DNA from: Dromaius novaehollandiae
Lineage: Eukaryota; Chordata; Aves; Casuariiformes; Dromaiidae
NCBI RefSeq assembly: GCF_036370855.1
Contig: NC_088101.1
Coordinates: forward strand, 40,098,544 to 40,162,543
Reading direction: 5' to 3'
DNA: 64,000 nucleotides
How positions within the stretch are numbered: position 1 is the first letter of the stretch; every line of letters begins with the position of its first letter. The position numbers and the translations under genes are program-made. A model generated the notes under the pieces. That model saw nothing but the letters and a program-made list of their open reading frames with translations, did no database searches and had not been told where the DNA came from. This document shows positions 21,426 to 33,370 of the stretch, piece after piece.

Positions 21426-24400
21426 TCTTTCAAATGCTTCCTCAGCTATCAGTAGCACTACTTCCCCATACCCAAGTTCAGTCTGGCTGTGTATGGCAGG
21501 GGTCATTTTTTGGCCACAGGATGATTCAGAAATGTCTTTGTTTCTCTCCCCAGACTTGCCTTTTTCCTGATGCCTGATATTTGTGGCTCCATTGCATAAG
21601 TTGCTTGGATTCCCAAAGTAGCTGGATTCTTACCTGCTTTACCAGGTGAAGGGTTGGGCCTTGTTCTGGAATACGGTCTATGGGGTTCAGGGCATTAACA
21701 CCATTTACTAAAAGAGACGGCTTGAACTCATGGGCCCGTTCTTCACTGATGTAAATCTACATTTACTTCAGTTTGTAGTTGTTTAGGATCCAAACAGCAA
21801 ATGTTCCTTTAAGGTAGCGAAGCAACAGCTGTATCTCTGGCTTCCTTACTGTGAGTTAGTCGTTTAGGGTTCATTGCTATTTGGAGCATAATCAGCAAGC
21901 ATTCATTCTCTGTACAGCCAGCATATAAAATTTGCAAGCGCTGCATACAGTGTGTACTCCATCAATGTAAATCATTTAGCAACCAGCATAATGGATGTCT
22001 GGCTATTGGACTAAAAAATCCACTTGATAATACAGGCAGATGAGTCATGAACAAGTTTTCCATTTATATATAAGTGATCATATCCACAAGAGGCTCTGAA
22101 AGCTGAGCAGACTTTAGCTTCCCAGCCATTTTCAACAGTGGGAATGTAAGATGAAATACTGTTGCAGTATTTTCCTGTATTCTGAATGCGTTTATTCAGT
22201 ACCAAGATGGCATTCTGCTGTAGTTAATCATAGCTATGGGCACAACCCAGTTCTGGTCACTTGAGGAACTGCGTGATTCTGTCCCATTTACTGAGTGCTT
22301 GTGGTGAATTTTTGTAAACGCATGTGTCTTGAAAAGAGGTTTGGACTTTAGACCAAGGTATTATTACTTGCAAAATCCTCCTTGCTTGAATCTGAAGCTA
22401 GGGAATCTTCTCTGTGCTTGAGGAGCAGCAGGCAGTTGCTGCGGAAGTCAGAGCCTTGCTAATAATTCAGCAAAGATTTCCTGGGATTAAATTAGAGTAC
22501 GGCCCTCATTTAGAGCAGTGACATCAGAGCAGGAGTGTGTTGGCTGGGAATCAGCAGCTGCAAGGCATACAGATGATGAGCTTTCTCCTTGCCAATGGAT
22601 GTCAAATCCCAAAACCTTTTCCCTCAGTCAGTATCTATTAGCCTGTCAGCAAACGCTATAAGCAGCAAAGCATAGATTTGAGCTCAGTTTCTGTCCTTTC
22701 CTGAGTAGCTTGCATGCAACGTGATAGGAAACTCTGCACCTTTCCTTTTCCCATCCCTCTGTTCACTTTTTTGGTGTCATGGCACTATGAATCAGCAGGT
22801 AAATTAAACATCTTACAATTTCTTCTTTGAAATGAGAACTTGTTTAGTCCTTCTTAACAAAAGAACTCCCCTAATTATCTATTGTTTTACCTGGATTTTG
22901 CCTAGATTCTCACAAACGTTCTTCTATTCTACTCTCCTGTGCTTGTTTGTGACCCATCTCACGGAAGAAATGGGCATAGCTTTGTGAGCATGATCTGTTA
23001 GCTGGCCTGTTGTAGAAAAAAGAATGCCATGGATCAAACTCATTGATTCTTAGTGCTTGCCTGGACTGCCTCAAGAAAGCTGGATTTGGCTCTGTAGGAC
23101 CTGAAGAAATAGTGGTTTATTTTTGTATGAAATGCTATTTGCAGGTGCTTTTTGTTTTACTTTTGGGGACACTGGTAACTTCAAAACAAAAAGCTCTGTG
23201 ATCAGAGGTCATCCTCTAAGAGCCTGAAAAATTATAAAAGTAGGTCAGTTACATTGAAAGAAGAGAAGTAGTTCCCTTACATTTTAAAAGGTATGCAATG
23301 GTATTTTGTAGTTTTCAATCCAGGATCTCCAAGTGCTTCACAACAGTGAGTTGGGGGGAAATACCTGCTACTTGGAAAGAGGAATCCTGCTCCCACAAGA
23401 AGTATATTTGAGAAATGTGATCTCTTCAAGGCTACCACACGTGGGCAGGGTGTTTCACGGACAAAGATGTGGTCTCCTCAGCTTTAGCTCCGAGTAAGAT
23501 AAAGGATAACAGTTGCTCACAGATGTAAAAGGAGGAGGAGGAATAAGAGGCCATGGATTGTAGATCAAGGCTGTGACATTTTGTAAATGAGAACACAGGA
23601 ACCTCCTCTAGGCCATGGATGCTTATCATGCAATTTATCTCGCCTTCCTGACTGGCTGATGGGCCTCTCTCTCTCATATATATATATATCTTTTTTTCTC
23701 CCTTTCTTTTCTCTCTCTGCCTCTCTCTTGAGCCTAGAAGCCCTCATCACAGGTCAAAATAGCGTGAGGCTACCTGCTGTGCAGAATCAGAAAAACAAGG
23801 GCCCTGCCTGAAAGTGCTGGCAGCATTTGCATGTATCTTACTAAGTCCAGCCACCAGTTTTGTTTTTCATCAGTGCTTGTGGAAGTAATTCCTCATTTAT
23901 CCTGGCAGAGTTGAGATGAGAAGCAGTTCAGAGCTGCTCTTTGAAAATATTCAGGGTTTGTCTATAGCATGATGTGCAACTCGCTGCTAAGAAAAGTGAC
24001 CATGGGGTGTTCCAGAGTACTGGCCTATGCTGGTTGTGGGCATGGTTCATTCGAAGCTGACTGATATCTCTGCCCTGTCCTGCATTGTGCCACAGCTTCA
24101 AAACACTGAGCAACAGACATGAAAGAGTTTGATGTGGAGCTGGTGAAATAGAAAAGAGCCCACTAAAAATAATAAAAAAAAGTCTCTGATTAGTCAATTG
24201 ATTAGGCTGACAAGCTGGCCAGGTTTCTTCATTCTCTTTCTAGGCCTAGAGCAAAACAAAGACACAAACTTTTATTCAAGAAAAGCCACTACATAGTGAG
24301 ACTTACAAATGTATCAGCTCAGGAATTTCTCCCTAAACTGCACTGGTGGCCAAAAGCAAGGAAGGATAAGTGATGAATGATCATGCAGATGTTTACAGAG

Positions 24401-25442
24401 CTGTTAAGATTTATGTCTGTAGACTGTTCAACCCTGAAGCTGCACTGTTTTTTGTGAGGAAGAAGCCAACAGGTCAGTGGGAGATAACCTTCTCAATTTC
24501 TCTTCCTGTCAGTGTGAGCTGCTTTCAGACTTGAGAGTAAACTGCAAATTAGCCAGCTGCAGTTCTTGGGTGGTACAGTCCTCATGGCAATAGGCTGGGC
24601 CAATTTTTTTTCCCTTACGTCTTATTTGCTAGAAGTAACATGTCCAAGCCTATAACTAGACTGATACGGGAATGTAAAATCATCATGTTCAATAAATATG
24701 ACATGAGTCCTGAGATATGACATTTAAATATTAGCATTCAAATGTTCTTGTGTTAAGCAATTGCAGTGTTCAAGTTGATTGATTTGATGTATAGAGTCTG
24801 TATATTTGACACTTCCCAACAACATTGCCAGAGACTTGGATATCTAAAGATGAGAACAGTCAGCATGTTCTTTTAAGTATCACACACTACAGCTAAGGGA
24901 TGTTTATGCATTTCCTCCTCTGAAGACGATAAAAGCTTTGAAGGACAATTTGTAGGGAGCTTTCAAAGAAAAGGTCATAGAGTAAAAGGTTGTTTTACTT
25001 TCTGTGAAGGTGGAAAAAGAAGCAGGGAAGGAAAGAATGATGCATTTTTATGATACTAGAGAGAGACAGTTGATAAGGTCTCAGTGTTTTAAAACGGGCT
25101 GGTGCTGAATATATACCAGGTAAGTAAGGAAAAAGTCTAAGATCTTATCTGTGCTTGGGAAGAAAAATAAACAACTCTTAACTTTAGAGAATCTCCACAA
25201 ATATGTATCTTACCTATCTACTAAATCACTTTAATTTTTGACAGATAATGTAGTGCTAAAGAAAATACAGTGGGACTATAATGGGGTTTGGAGGTTTTAT
25301 ACGTAGTGGAAAACCAGACTATTAGGGTAAACTCTTCCACTTGGCTTGACCTGCTATCCCAGAGGCCTGTTATCATTGGAATGTGAGGAAGGCCACATTC
25401 CTCCTGACTTTCCTGCTGGGTTATCTTTTTTTTTTTCTTTAG
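21426..25442. other. no gene seen; old repeat fragments
   Basis: AT-rich sequence. At 21,735-21,775, 'cttcactgatgtaaatctaca' resembles a word common in reptile old repeats, and at 23,316-23,345, 'ggatctccaagtgcttcacaa' resembles a CORE-SINE segment. An (AT)n stretch flanked by CT-rich sequence lies at 23,668-23,730. Confidence 0.4.
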
Positions 25443-25619
25443 TTCATTAGTTACTGTATTAAGCCAATATATTCATGGAGTAAGTGATTGGATGCCCAGG
25501 TCAGCCCACCAGATTCATGAATTATCAGTACACAGCTCCAAATCCATGTGAGAAGGTCATTGAGATCAATTGTGAAGATGAAGCAAAATCTATTATTACA
25601 CAGTACAAGGCAAAGCAAG
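25443..25619 (+). other. candidate exon with strong splice-like borders
   Basis: A long T-rich tract ends in TTTCTTTAG at 25,442. The right border reads CAAG|GTAAGA, close to an ideal donor. Inside, the frame starting at ATG 25,517 is open to the donor and gives a 34-residue stretch ending ...ITQYKAKQ, rich in charged residues, with a partial codon at the junction. A TAA at 25,481 lies in frame upstream, so it could only be a first coding exon or a non-coding exon. Other frames are open too. I do not recognise the peptide. Confidence 0.22.
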
Positions 25620-27453
25620 GTAAGATGCAGAGAGTTAGACAAGGCAATTCTGTCAGCAAGGAAACTGCCCACAGTGTATGTGAGAGGACTCGCTTTGAAA
25701 GCAGCAGCATGTCAATGCTTTTCTCTTTGACTGCAGTCTGAAGCTTCTTAGTGAAGCTCTTCCTTTCTTTTGGAATCTAATGTCCTAGAGACAAGAAATT
25801 TGACCCAGCTTTCTGGGGATCTTAAGCTTTAGCCTCTTTTTGATTGCTTGTAAGTGATGTTTCTATGCAGATATCTTATAGTGGCACACTGTGTTTTGTC
25901 ATCTTGTGCAGATGATGTGGTGTGGCCAACTACACCCAGTTTCAGGCCAGCCTTCACTGTTCAGATAATCCAGGGAATGGACTGTTGAATGGAACTTGTT
26001 TGCTGTGTGAGCAGGAGTGGGTTGCATTTTGGTGTTCATAACATGTTCTATTAAAGGCAGGAGTTAGAGGGACAAAAATGTAGCAGAATGGGTTAGCAAT
26101 GATGTTTAGTTGTTGCAGGGTTCATGGGGGCAGACAGCTCTGTCTGCATGGATGTGACTGCAGGCCTGGATAACCTTTGGCCTTTTTCTTTTAGGCTTTG
26201 TTCCCCTCTTCACCCTTTCTCTGTTTCAGTCTTTTTTGTTTTGTTTATTGCCTGCTATCAATTCTCATTTGTTATATAATGCTAAATGCGGATTGTTCAA
26301 ACAAAGAGCTGTGTCTTGACTTGTTTTCATGAGATGCCTGGCACATGAAATGATTAACAATTAAACTGACAACTCCACCAGAAAAATCCTTCTGGCGTAA
26401 AGACATGATGCAAATGTTAATAACTCTTAATCCAAAAGCAATGTTGTCCTAGACTGTAATAGGGAGTGGATCTTGTTTGGGATCATACCAGTAGTTACTC
26501 AGACTTGGGAAGAATTCTGAAAGTGAGACATAAGAATTCAACTTAAAAGACTCAATGCTATGCCTGGTAAAGGACTTGAGTACATGAAAGGTTAAGAGTT
26601 GCACACCTGGGCCTTCAGGGTGGAAACCAGAATAGATCCTCCTTAAAGGAGGCATGTTTAGGGTTGGCAATCTCAGAACAAATCCAAAGGAGCCATCAGA
26701 GCCCTCCTTGGATGCCCCCTTTGCCTTTTTGTTTATCATTATTTCTGGCTGATGAGGTTTGGAGGATGTTAAACTGCTGGAGATTCCAGAGTGGAAGGGG
26801 GAGCAACATTTTGCAGTTAAGACAGTTCCATCTGACTAGGCAGAGGAGGTTTTAAAAATTACCTGCAAGTTCCACGTCAAGCTAAGGAGCTGCCAACAAC
26901 CCTGGGATATGACTGCAGGAACCTTAGTGCCAAACCTTTGCGGCTCAGCACTTGTGGATCTGTCAGGCTGTGTCTGAGTCACAGAAGACCTTGTTGAGTG
27001 GATGCTCAGCACGCAGAGCAGGCAGAGGTGTATTTCTGACCACCTCAGTATGGATCCCTTAGTGCACCATGGGGAACAGGGCCTTTCTGCTACTATTCTG
27101 TCCTGAACTGGAGGGGAGTACTCAAATGTTACTCTTGATGGGGTGAGTAGGAACTCATCTGAGAGAACAACTTTTTTAAAAACCTGGTAGCCAGAAATAC
27201 TTGCAATTACAGCAGAGGGTTAAGTCAAGCTTCGTGTATGTCCATGGCTGCTAATTCCACATTGGTGTGGACTGTGTGTTTCAGCATTTCCAGTCCTGTG
27301 TTACCTGATACTGCAGGGGAAAGGATTTAGAAACCTTTATGTCCACTCAGTGAGAATACTGGGCCAGTTTGTAATGTATTTTATTCAGTCATAAAAAGGC
27401 TGATTTTGCTTTAAATTTTGATTTTGTTCTTTTCTTTCTTTTTCTGTTCTTAG
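25620..27453. other. no gene seen
   Basis: AT-rich unique sequence. A pyrimidine-rich tract at the right end precedes the acceptor-like site at 27,453. Confidence 0.4.
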
Positions 27454-27664
27454 CATGTGGAAAAACCCTCTGCTGATTTTTATGCAAGATGTTCCTGATC
27501 TTCATAAAGATGACTCTAGCAGTGATATCATCGTCAGTGCCACAGTTGCCCCTCTGATCCTCGAACCTGAGTCACTGCATAGATCAGCAGCTCTGTTTCC
27601 CTGGACATATCATTGCAACATGCAAGGAGGTGCCTATGGGATGCGAATTCTCAGAATGCTGTAA
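27454..27664 (+). other. candidate exon after an acceptor-like site
   Basis: TTTTCTTTCTTTTTCTGTTCTTAG-like sequence ends at 27,453, directly before a 69-codon frame (27,455-27,664). CpGs are retained at 27,529, 27,560 and 27,643, more than in the surroundings. The frame ends in a stop before a repeat tail (27,726-27,800). If joined to 25,619, the reading frame would close after a few codons, so a shared protein is unlikely. A non-coding RNA exon or chance remain possible. Confidence 0.18.
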
Positions 27665-27725
27665 ATGAATGACTTCCACCCCCCTCCCCCGCCGAACTGC
27701 TAATGCAGCCGTTCTGGTATGATAA

Positions 27726-27800
27726 AAGACTGGATTGTAAACCTCTTGGGGCAGAGGCTGTTTTCCTGTGTGTGAGGCTCCAGTGTTCCTCAAGGCCTCA
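27726..27800 (+). repeat. old SINE/LINE tail
   Basis: 'gactggattgtaaacctctt' and 'ggggcagaggctgttttcctg' follow the same tail pattern as the copies at 676 and 13,155. Confidence 0.5.
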
Positions 27801-28069
27801 TAATACTGTTGAACAGCAGCCTACAACATGGAGTTTGGCTGCTTTTTCTTGCAATGCCACACATGGAATTAGGATTTGGAAGGAGAAGAGTGGGGGAAGG
27901 ATTAATGGCTTACTTTTGACTTTGCTTGACACGACCTAGTTCAGACACTGATGATGTTGATAAACAGGAAAAAAATGCATGCAGAAATATTTCTCCCTCA
28001 TTGTGTATAAATATATATAATGCCCTGGATACATTTCTGCATGTGTTTCTTAAAATTCTCTGCAATACT

Positions 28070-28315
28070 CTCCTCTGAGTTTATGGGATTATGCATACAG
28101 ACAGAATTAATCCCTCATTACAAAACACGCAGGTTTAGCATTTGCCAAGACTTTGCTCTCGGAATGGGATTCGGACATTGTGGTCTTCATCAAAGAAAGG
28201 CGTATGCTTGCCAATACCTTCTTCCATTTGTTTCTGTGAGTGAAAGAGTTAATAAATCAGTCATGCATTATTGCTGGATTAGTGATCGCACACCCACATG
28301 CTAATATCTGTTCTC
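28070..28315. promoter_or_regulatory. candidate conserved element
   Basis: Five CpGs are retained within about 120 bases in an otherwise CpG-poor area. Motif-like words include a bicoid-class site in 'gaattaatccctcattac' and 'catgcattattgctggatta'. No repeat or protein is recognised. Confidence 0.32.
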
Positions 28316-28547
28316 ACTCTTTCCCCCTATGATTACCCTTAAATCCTATCAAAGGACAGGAGGCCTTTTGCCTTGCCTGGCATTAGCACCCTAGTGACCT
28401 ACAGCCAAAGCCAATAGTCAGTAAATAAACTCTCTCTGACATGCTGAAAGAACACAGTGTGCCTTAACCAGACCCACCATTTCCTATGATGGTTCTAGTT
28501 TCTCCTGATAATGCCTCCACTTTTTTTCCTGTGTGTGTGGTGTGTTG

Positions 28548-28570
28548 TTTTTTTTTTTTTTTTTTTTTTT
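28548..28570. repeat. T23 homopolymer
   Basis: Twenty-three T in a row, preceded by a short GT-rich stretch. Read on the minus strand it could be the A-tail of an old retrocopy, but no source sequence is recognised. Confidence 0.95.
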
Positions 28571-29583
28571 AATATTCCCCTCCTCAGCTAGTTTGGCAAT
28601 ATAAAATGAGGCTGAACAGAAGGAAATTTGCCACAGTGAATCACTCGGGACTCTATTGTGGGATCACACAGGCTGGGGGAGTCTTGTGAGGCTGAAGACA
28701 GTGGAGGAGCTGGAACCCAAGAAAATGAGGATGAGGTAGGTACTTAACGAGTTCATTCTTGTTCAGGGGGCAGATGTAATTGTTTATTTCTTATCTGCAG
28801 CTGGATGTGGTCTGTAAAAGTGTCTGTTGCCATTGGTCACAAAGCAGAGAAACAGCACTGGAGACAGGTCATAAATTGGTGAGAGAATTTGTGCTCTGTG
28901 GCCTCTCCTTGTCTTCAGTTTCAAAGGAGAGCTGCTTAAAGCAAGATGTTGGATATATTAAAAATACTAAACTATTTTATTTCTATAAAAATATTAAAAT
29001 ACTTTCCTCAGTTTTGCAATGCTCACCATTGAAATGGATGGCTCGGCAAAGACTCCGTACTCTATAACTACTTTGTGTTTATTTTGCATTTTTTGGTCAT
29101 CACTGGGATTCATTTACAAAAACAAATGGGTTTATGTGCAAAAAAACACAGAAAAAGTGTTGTATTACACTTACATAATCATGTGTTTCTTTAAGGAGCA
29201 CATATTTTAAAACAGGTTAGAAACCTACAAGATACATACTAAAATACTTTGAAAAGTAATTTATATTCTTACAATTTTACAATGTTCTGCTGCATGGAGG
29301 ATCCACATTAATGTATCTGTTAAGCATTTTACAACCCTACATTTTTTTTTTCTAATCTATTGTTAGATTTAAGGGATGGTCCAGAGACTTTAAATCTTCT
29401 TAGTACACAGACAAAGATAACAGGATATAACCTGAAAGGTATAAACAGTGTTTAAACTGAATCCTGAACACATAAGCAGTGATGCATGAATGTGAAATCT
29501 GCTTTTTCAAATGATCCCCAGTAAATATGCACTTACAGTAGGGTCATCGAGATGTACGTTCTGAGGAAATCAGTGTGGCTATC
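28571..29583. other. no gene seen; splice-like sites
   Basis: AT-rich sequence. A donor-like GATGAG|GTAGGT at 28,735 and an acceptor-like TTCTTATCTGCAG ending at 28,800 lie close together. This is suggestive but within chance expectation. Confidence 0.35.
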
Positions 29584-29657
29584 TAGTTCAAGTCTGTCAG
29601 TTGAAAATGCTCAGCCCTGAGCTCCTGACAAGCCTGTGATGGCTTCAGTATCCTCAA
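29584..29657 (+). repeat. dispersed repeat, copy A
   Basis: This 74-base segment matches 35,771-35,857 with 5 mismatches and one 13-base gap. I do not recognise the family. The left and right flanks of the two copies are unrelated, so the shared part is sharply bounded. Confidence 0.9.
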
Positions 29658-30799
29658 TAAATGGGTTATCATAAGATCAGAATTCTTTATGCCTGGCTTG
29701 AAGTAAGGCATTGGACTGTTGCATTCAAAACTACAAACTCCTTGAGTCATGGGATGAAGTCTTCAGCTAAATTTTAGTTTATAATGCTTCTTTTCTAGTC
29801 TCTAAAGACTGCAGACATAAGTGGTGGTGGAGACTGTAGGTGGGGCCAAAGTGAGAGAGCAAAGACCACTGGCGTTGGACAAAGAAGAGAGGTTAAAGGT
29901 TTGGTGTGGATTTGAAAATTAGGAGAAAAAAACTGGGTGGTTGAATGGAAAAAGTACTTGTAGGGAGAGCAAAATGTAAAAACAGTCTGTGAGGGTCCCA
30001 AACATGGGGGCCAAAATGTTTGGGAGATGTTTAGTGCCTCCCTGAATGAAGATCTAAATGGACAAACTCACTACCTTTTAGTCATCCACACTCCTCTAAT
30101 CCTTGCTCTTCTTTGGTTGGAGTCTCGGCTCACTTCTGTCTAAATGTAAAGGGACAAATACTTTTAAATTAATTGAAAATTCAGGCTATGACCTCATCAT
30201 TGTGAATGGAGTATTTCAGTGGCTTTCAAGCCACCTCTTCTTTCTTCTAGTTTTCAAACTACATAGTTCTGGATGCTTGAAACTGTTTCTCAGTCTGTTT
30301 GCTGACAGACTTGCTGCCTAGCTCTGGCTGGTGACCCCTGCCACTGTTATGTTGACGAGGAACATGGTAAAGGAACTGTAGGACCTGCTTGACATTTCTA
30401 CAGTGCTGGTTTGCCTTCTTGCAGCCTCAAGTCACTGTCCATGTGACATTTCATTTACCTCCCTGGGCTCCAGCTTCTCTTCAAATGTGGTTAATAAAAT
30501 TTTACTCACTTTATGTAACACTTGAGCAATAGTAATATAAGTGCATATATGATTACATAGCAGCTACCTGGGAAATGGTGGAACTAATTTAGATGAAATA
30601 CTATTAAGAAAATGGAAAGGCCTTAAAACTTTCTTGGCTTGTTTTAAAACAGAGGAAAAATTACAAAATTTTTTTGGTAACAGACCACTGCCTTGCACTG
30701 GCCTTTTTAAAAGTGAGAAAATTAGACATGTTGTGTGAACACTTGCATCCTGGCTTTGTATATGGCATGCAAATCTAGTGTGATGTGAGGAAAAGTTAT
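29658..30799. other. no gene seen; possible MIR-like fragment
   Basis: AT-rich unique sequence. At 30,439-30,500, 'gtgacatttcatttacctcc' followed by 'ctccagcttctcttcaaatg' resembles the 3' half of a MIR-like element. Confidence 0.38.
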
Positions 30800-31025
30800 T
30801 CAGTGATTAGAGCACTCCAAACCCTGGAGCCACCAGGAAAACCTGAATTCGGTTCCTGTTCTGCCACAGATTTCTTGTATCACCTGGGAAAGCTGCTTTG
30901 TCTCTAAGGTCTCTCAGGACCTAAGCTTCCTTTCTGCGCAGAGATGTCACGATGATGAGTACGTGAGAAGAGACAGTGATGTGCTTCAGCATTTATCTGA
31001 TGGGAACCGTGTGAGTACCTAGAAT
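30800..31025 (+). repeat. MIR/CORE-SINE-like element
   Basis: It has a tRNA-like head with an A-box-like 'cagtgattagagcac' and a B-box region 'gaattcggttcctgttctg', then a CORE-like stretch 'gatttcttgtatcacctggg-aaagctgctttgtctct'. A 'gatgatgagtacgtgagaag' region follows. This order matches MIR-type SINEs of amniotes. It is diverged, and no target-site duplication is seen. Confidence 0.6.
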
Positions 31026-33229
31026 AGTCACCACCACCCCATCCAACAGGGCCTGCACTGAGGAAGGTCCAAACAGATCATGAGAGTAGTATTTCATCAA
31101 TGTGGATTAAGACCCAAGCAAGTATTTGGTGGGCAGCAGGTAATCATGGGTCCACAAAAAACAAATGTGGAATGCTGAACCATATTGTCAGGCTGCAGAA
31201 AGATGCCGTGCTTCCTCCTTGCAATGGTGTGCACTCTGGTACTTCTTTATATCCTTCTCAGCACAGCCTGAGGACACTGGGATCTTGAGCCATGACTAGG
31301 CTTTGGAGGTGCTGCAGTAACACCAGCTTGATTCTGTTTTAATAGCGGTCATCTCTGCAAAACCACAAACCTGTTAATTACACAAGGGCAGGGCAATGTG
31401 TAATTATTACAATAATTAGACCAGGACAGCAGCCTCAGTCCAGAAAAACAGCTTGAAGCACAACTGTGCTGGAGAAAGCTCAGTCCAGCTCATTAGAACC
31501 AAATGTTAAGATTGCAACCAGCTCCTGAGCTGGCTGTTTTAAAAACTGCCTGTCCTAGTGGCAACTGTTCTTTTAAGAGCTGTGCTGCCGGTGCTTGGTA
31601 GCAGCATCTCCTTCTCCTGTCCTGCCCAGCCAAACTGAGACCAGCAGCTCCCACCTAACCCTGACTCTTCCCCCTCTGCCTGGCCTGGCAAGCCAGAAGT
31701 TGCAAGCCTTCTTCCATGAGCCTTGTGAGAATGTCCCATCCAACACATGTGCTTGAACACTGCTTTGTTTAGATAAATACGGGTAGAAGAAAACAGCTGT
31801 ACACACATCAGATAAAATACATATGTACATTTGTTTGGGGATAGAAGGAGCCATAAATAAAATGTAGCTACCAGCTCTGTGGCTAATGTCTATTTTATGT
31901 CCCAATAACATTTAAGTTAGCTGTATCTGCAGAAATAGATTTTCCAGTTTTTCTTTCACCTGTTACTGTAGTATTATGAATACTCACCTGACAGATTTGT
32001 TCTGCCAAGTGAACGACCTCCTGGATTTTACACCTGCTGCTCTCTTTTCTGGTTAGAAGCTAGTCTGGATATGACTGCTGTCATGCTGCCTTCAGCTGTA
32101 GCCAATTGCCCTGCTAAGGGCTGATGCCAGGAATATGCAGCTTTTGAAGCAAACACAGTTTGTACTCACCCAAGTGACCAGAGCCAGAATGGAAACTTTC
32201 AATTGTGATTGCTTTAAAAAAATCAGTCCAGGATTAGTGTTGATCAAATGTTGTAATTCCCAGTTTCTTAAATATCCTGAGAGCAGGTTGCATCCACAGT
32301 AGTATCTCCTTGAGCTCAAAGAGCTGCAAGGCAACAATTCTTGGGCCTTACTGTCTGTTGGTTCTCAGTAGGGAAGGCAGTGATATCCACTGTCTCCTGA
32401 ATGGATGCTAGCTGTGAAGAAATGAGTACTGCCAAGGCATCTGCAGTCTGTGGACTCCAGAATGGCCTTTTCTCTATTTACTTTTTGTTTTTGATAGGAA
32501 TAGGAGCAGAGGAAGGTGAAATAAGGCTGAAGAAGAAACAGATTAAAAGAGAAAGGGAATGACTAGGAAACCATATAGAGATGAGGAAGGTTGTCTGAGG
32601 GAGAGGGAAGCAAAATGGACATGTTTCTTAAGAAATGGGAGAGATAAGAGACCTAAAGTGAAAGCTAGAGTGAAAAAATGCAAAACATGATCATGTGTAG
32701 CAAATGTGAGCATAGAAGAGAGAGGGCCTGAGAGGACTAAGAGAGAGCAAGCAAAAATGAGACTATAAACATAGAAGATCTTACTGAGCTGACAGAAGAA
32801 TGACCTTGGACAAGAAAAATGCAAAACTATAAAGAATTGAATATTATGATCAGCCTGGGGCAAAACAAGCCCTGAGGAAAAGCAGCTCTTTGGAAGAAGG
32901 AAAAAGTAGGATTTCAAATAGAATGCAAACTGCATACATTTACAGTGAATTTTAACTATCGTTCTATGAAAAGCTAGTTGAGCAGGTATTATGCTAAAAT
33001 ACTTAGATTTTTCTCTCCTGGGCAGTAAAATCATTGAGAAGTTTCAAATAATATTTTAATAGCCTTTTGTATGCCTAGGGCTTTTTTTCCTTTCTCATTA
33101 CCACCACTGTGCAGTATGGTGACTGACCCAGAAAGCCTGCCACCTGAGGACTCTATTGCCGAATCCAGCTTCCTCAGTATGGGTATGCCTGCAGTGTGGC
33201 ACAGCAAAGAGATGCCCAGATGGCTTAAG
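31026..33229. other. no gene seen; purine-rich stretch
   Basis: From about 32,500 to 32,900 the plus strand is purine-rich, which leaves a 163-codon minus-strand frame (32,543-33,034) open. Its leucine, phenylalanine and serine richness is what such composition produces. Confidence 0.4.
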
Positions 33230-33370
33230 GCAGGCTAAATGTGGCTCTGATCACAGTGCGGCTGAAGCGCCGCGAGGTTCAGTGTGGCCTGCGTGTGTCT
33301 GAGTAATGCTTAGTAGCTGACAGCCACGCAGTTACGTCCCGTTATTCTTCTTTCATCTGTGCATCAGTAG
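33230..33370. promoter_or_regulatory. CpG-retaining patch in AT-rich DNA
   Basis: About nine CpGs fall within roughly 100 bases (33,257-33,340) while both flanks have almost none. The patch is too short for a classic island. It could be a constrained element or a young insert that has not yet lost its CpGs. Confidence 0.35.

Noticed and set aside
32543-33034. 163-codon minus-strand frame rich in leucine, phenylalanine and serine
   Set aside because: It comes from a purine-rich plus strand. The hydrophobic runs are compositional and not a recognisable membrane protein.
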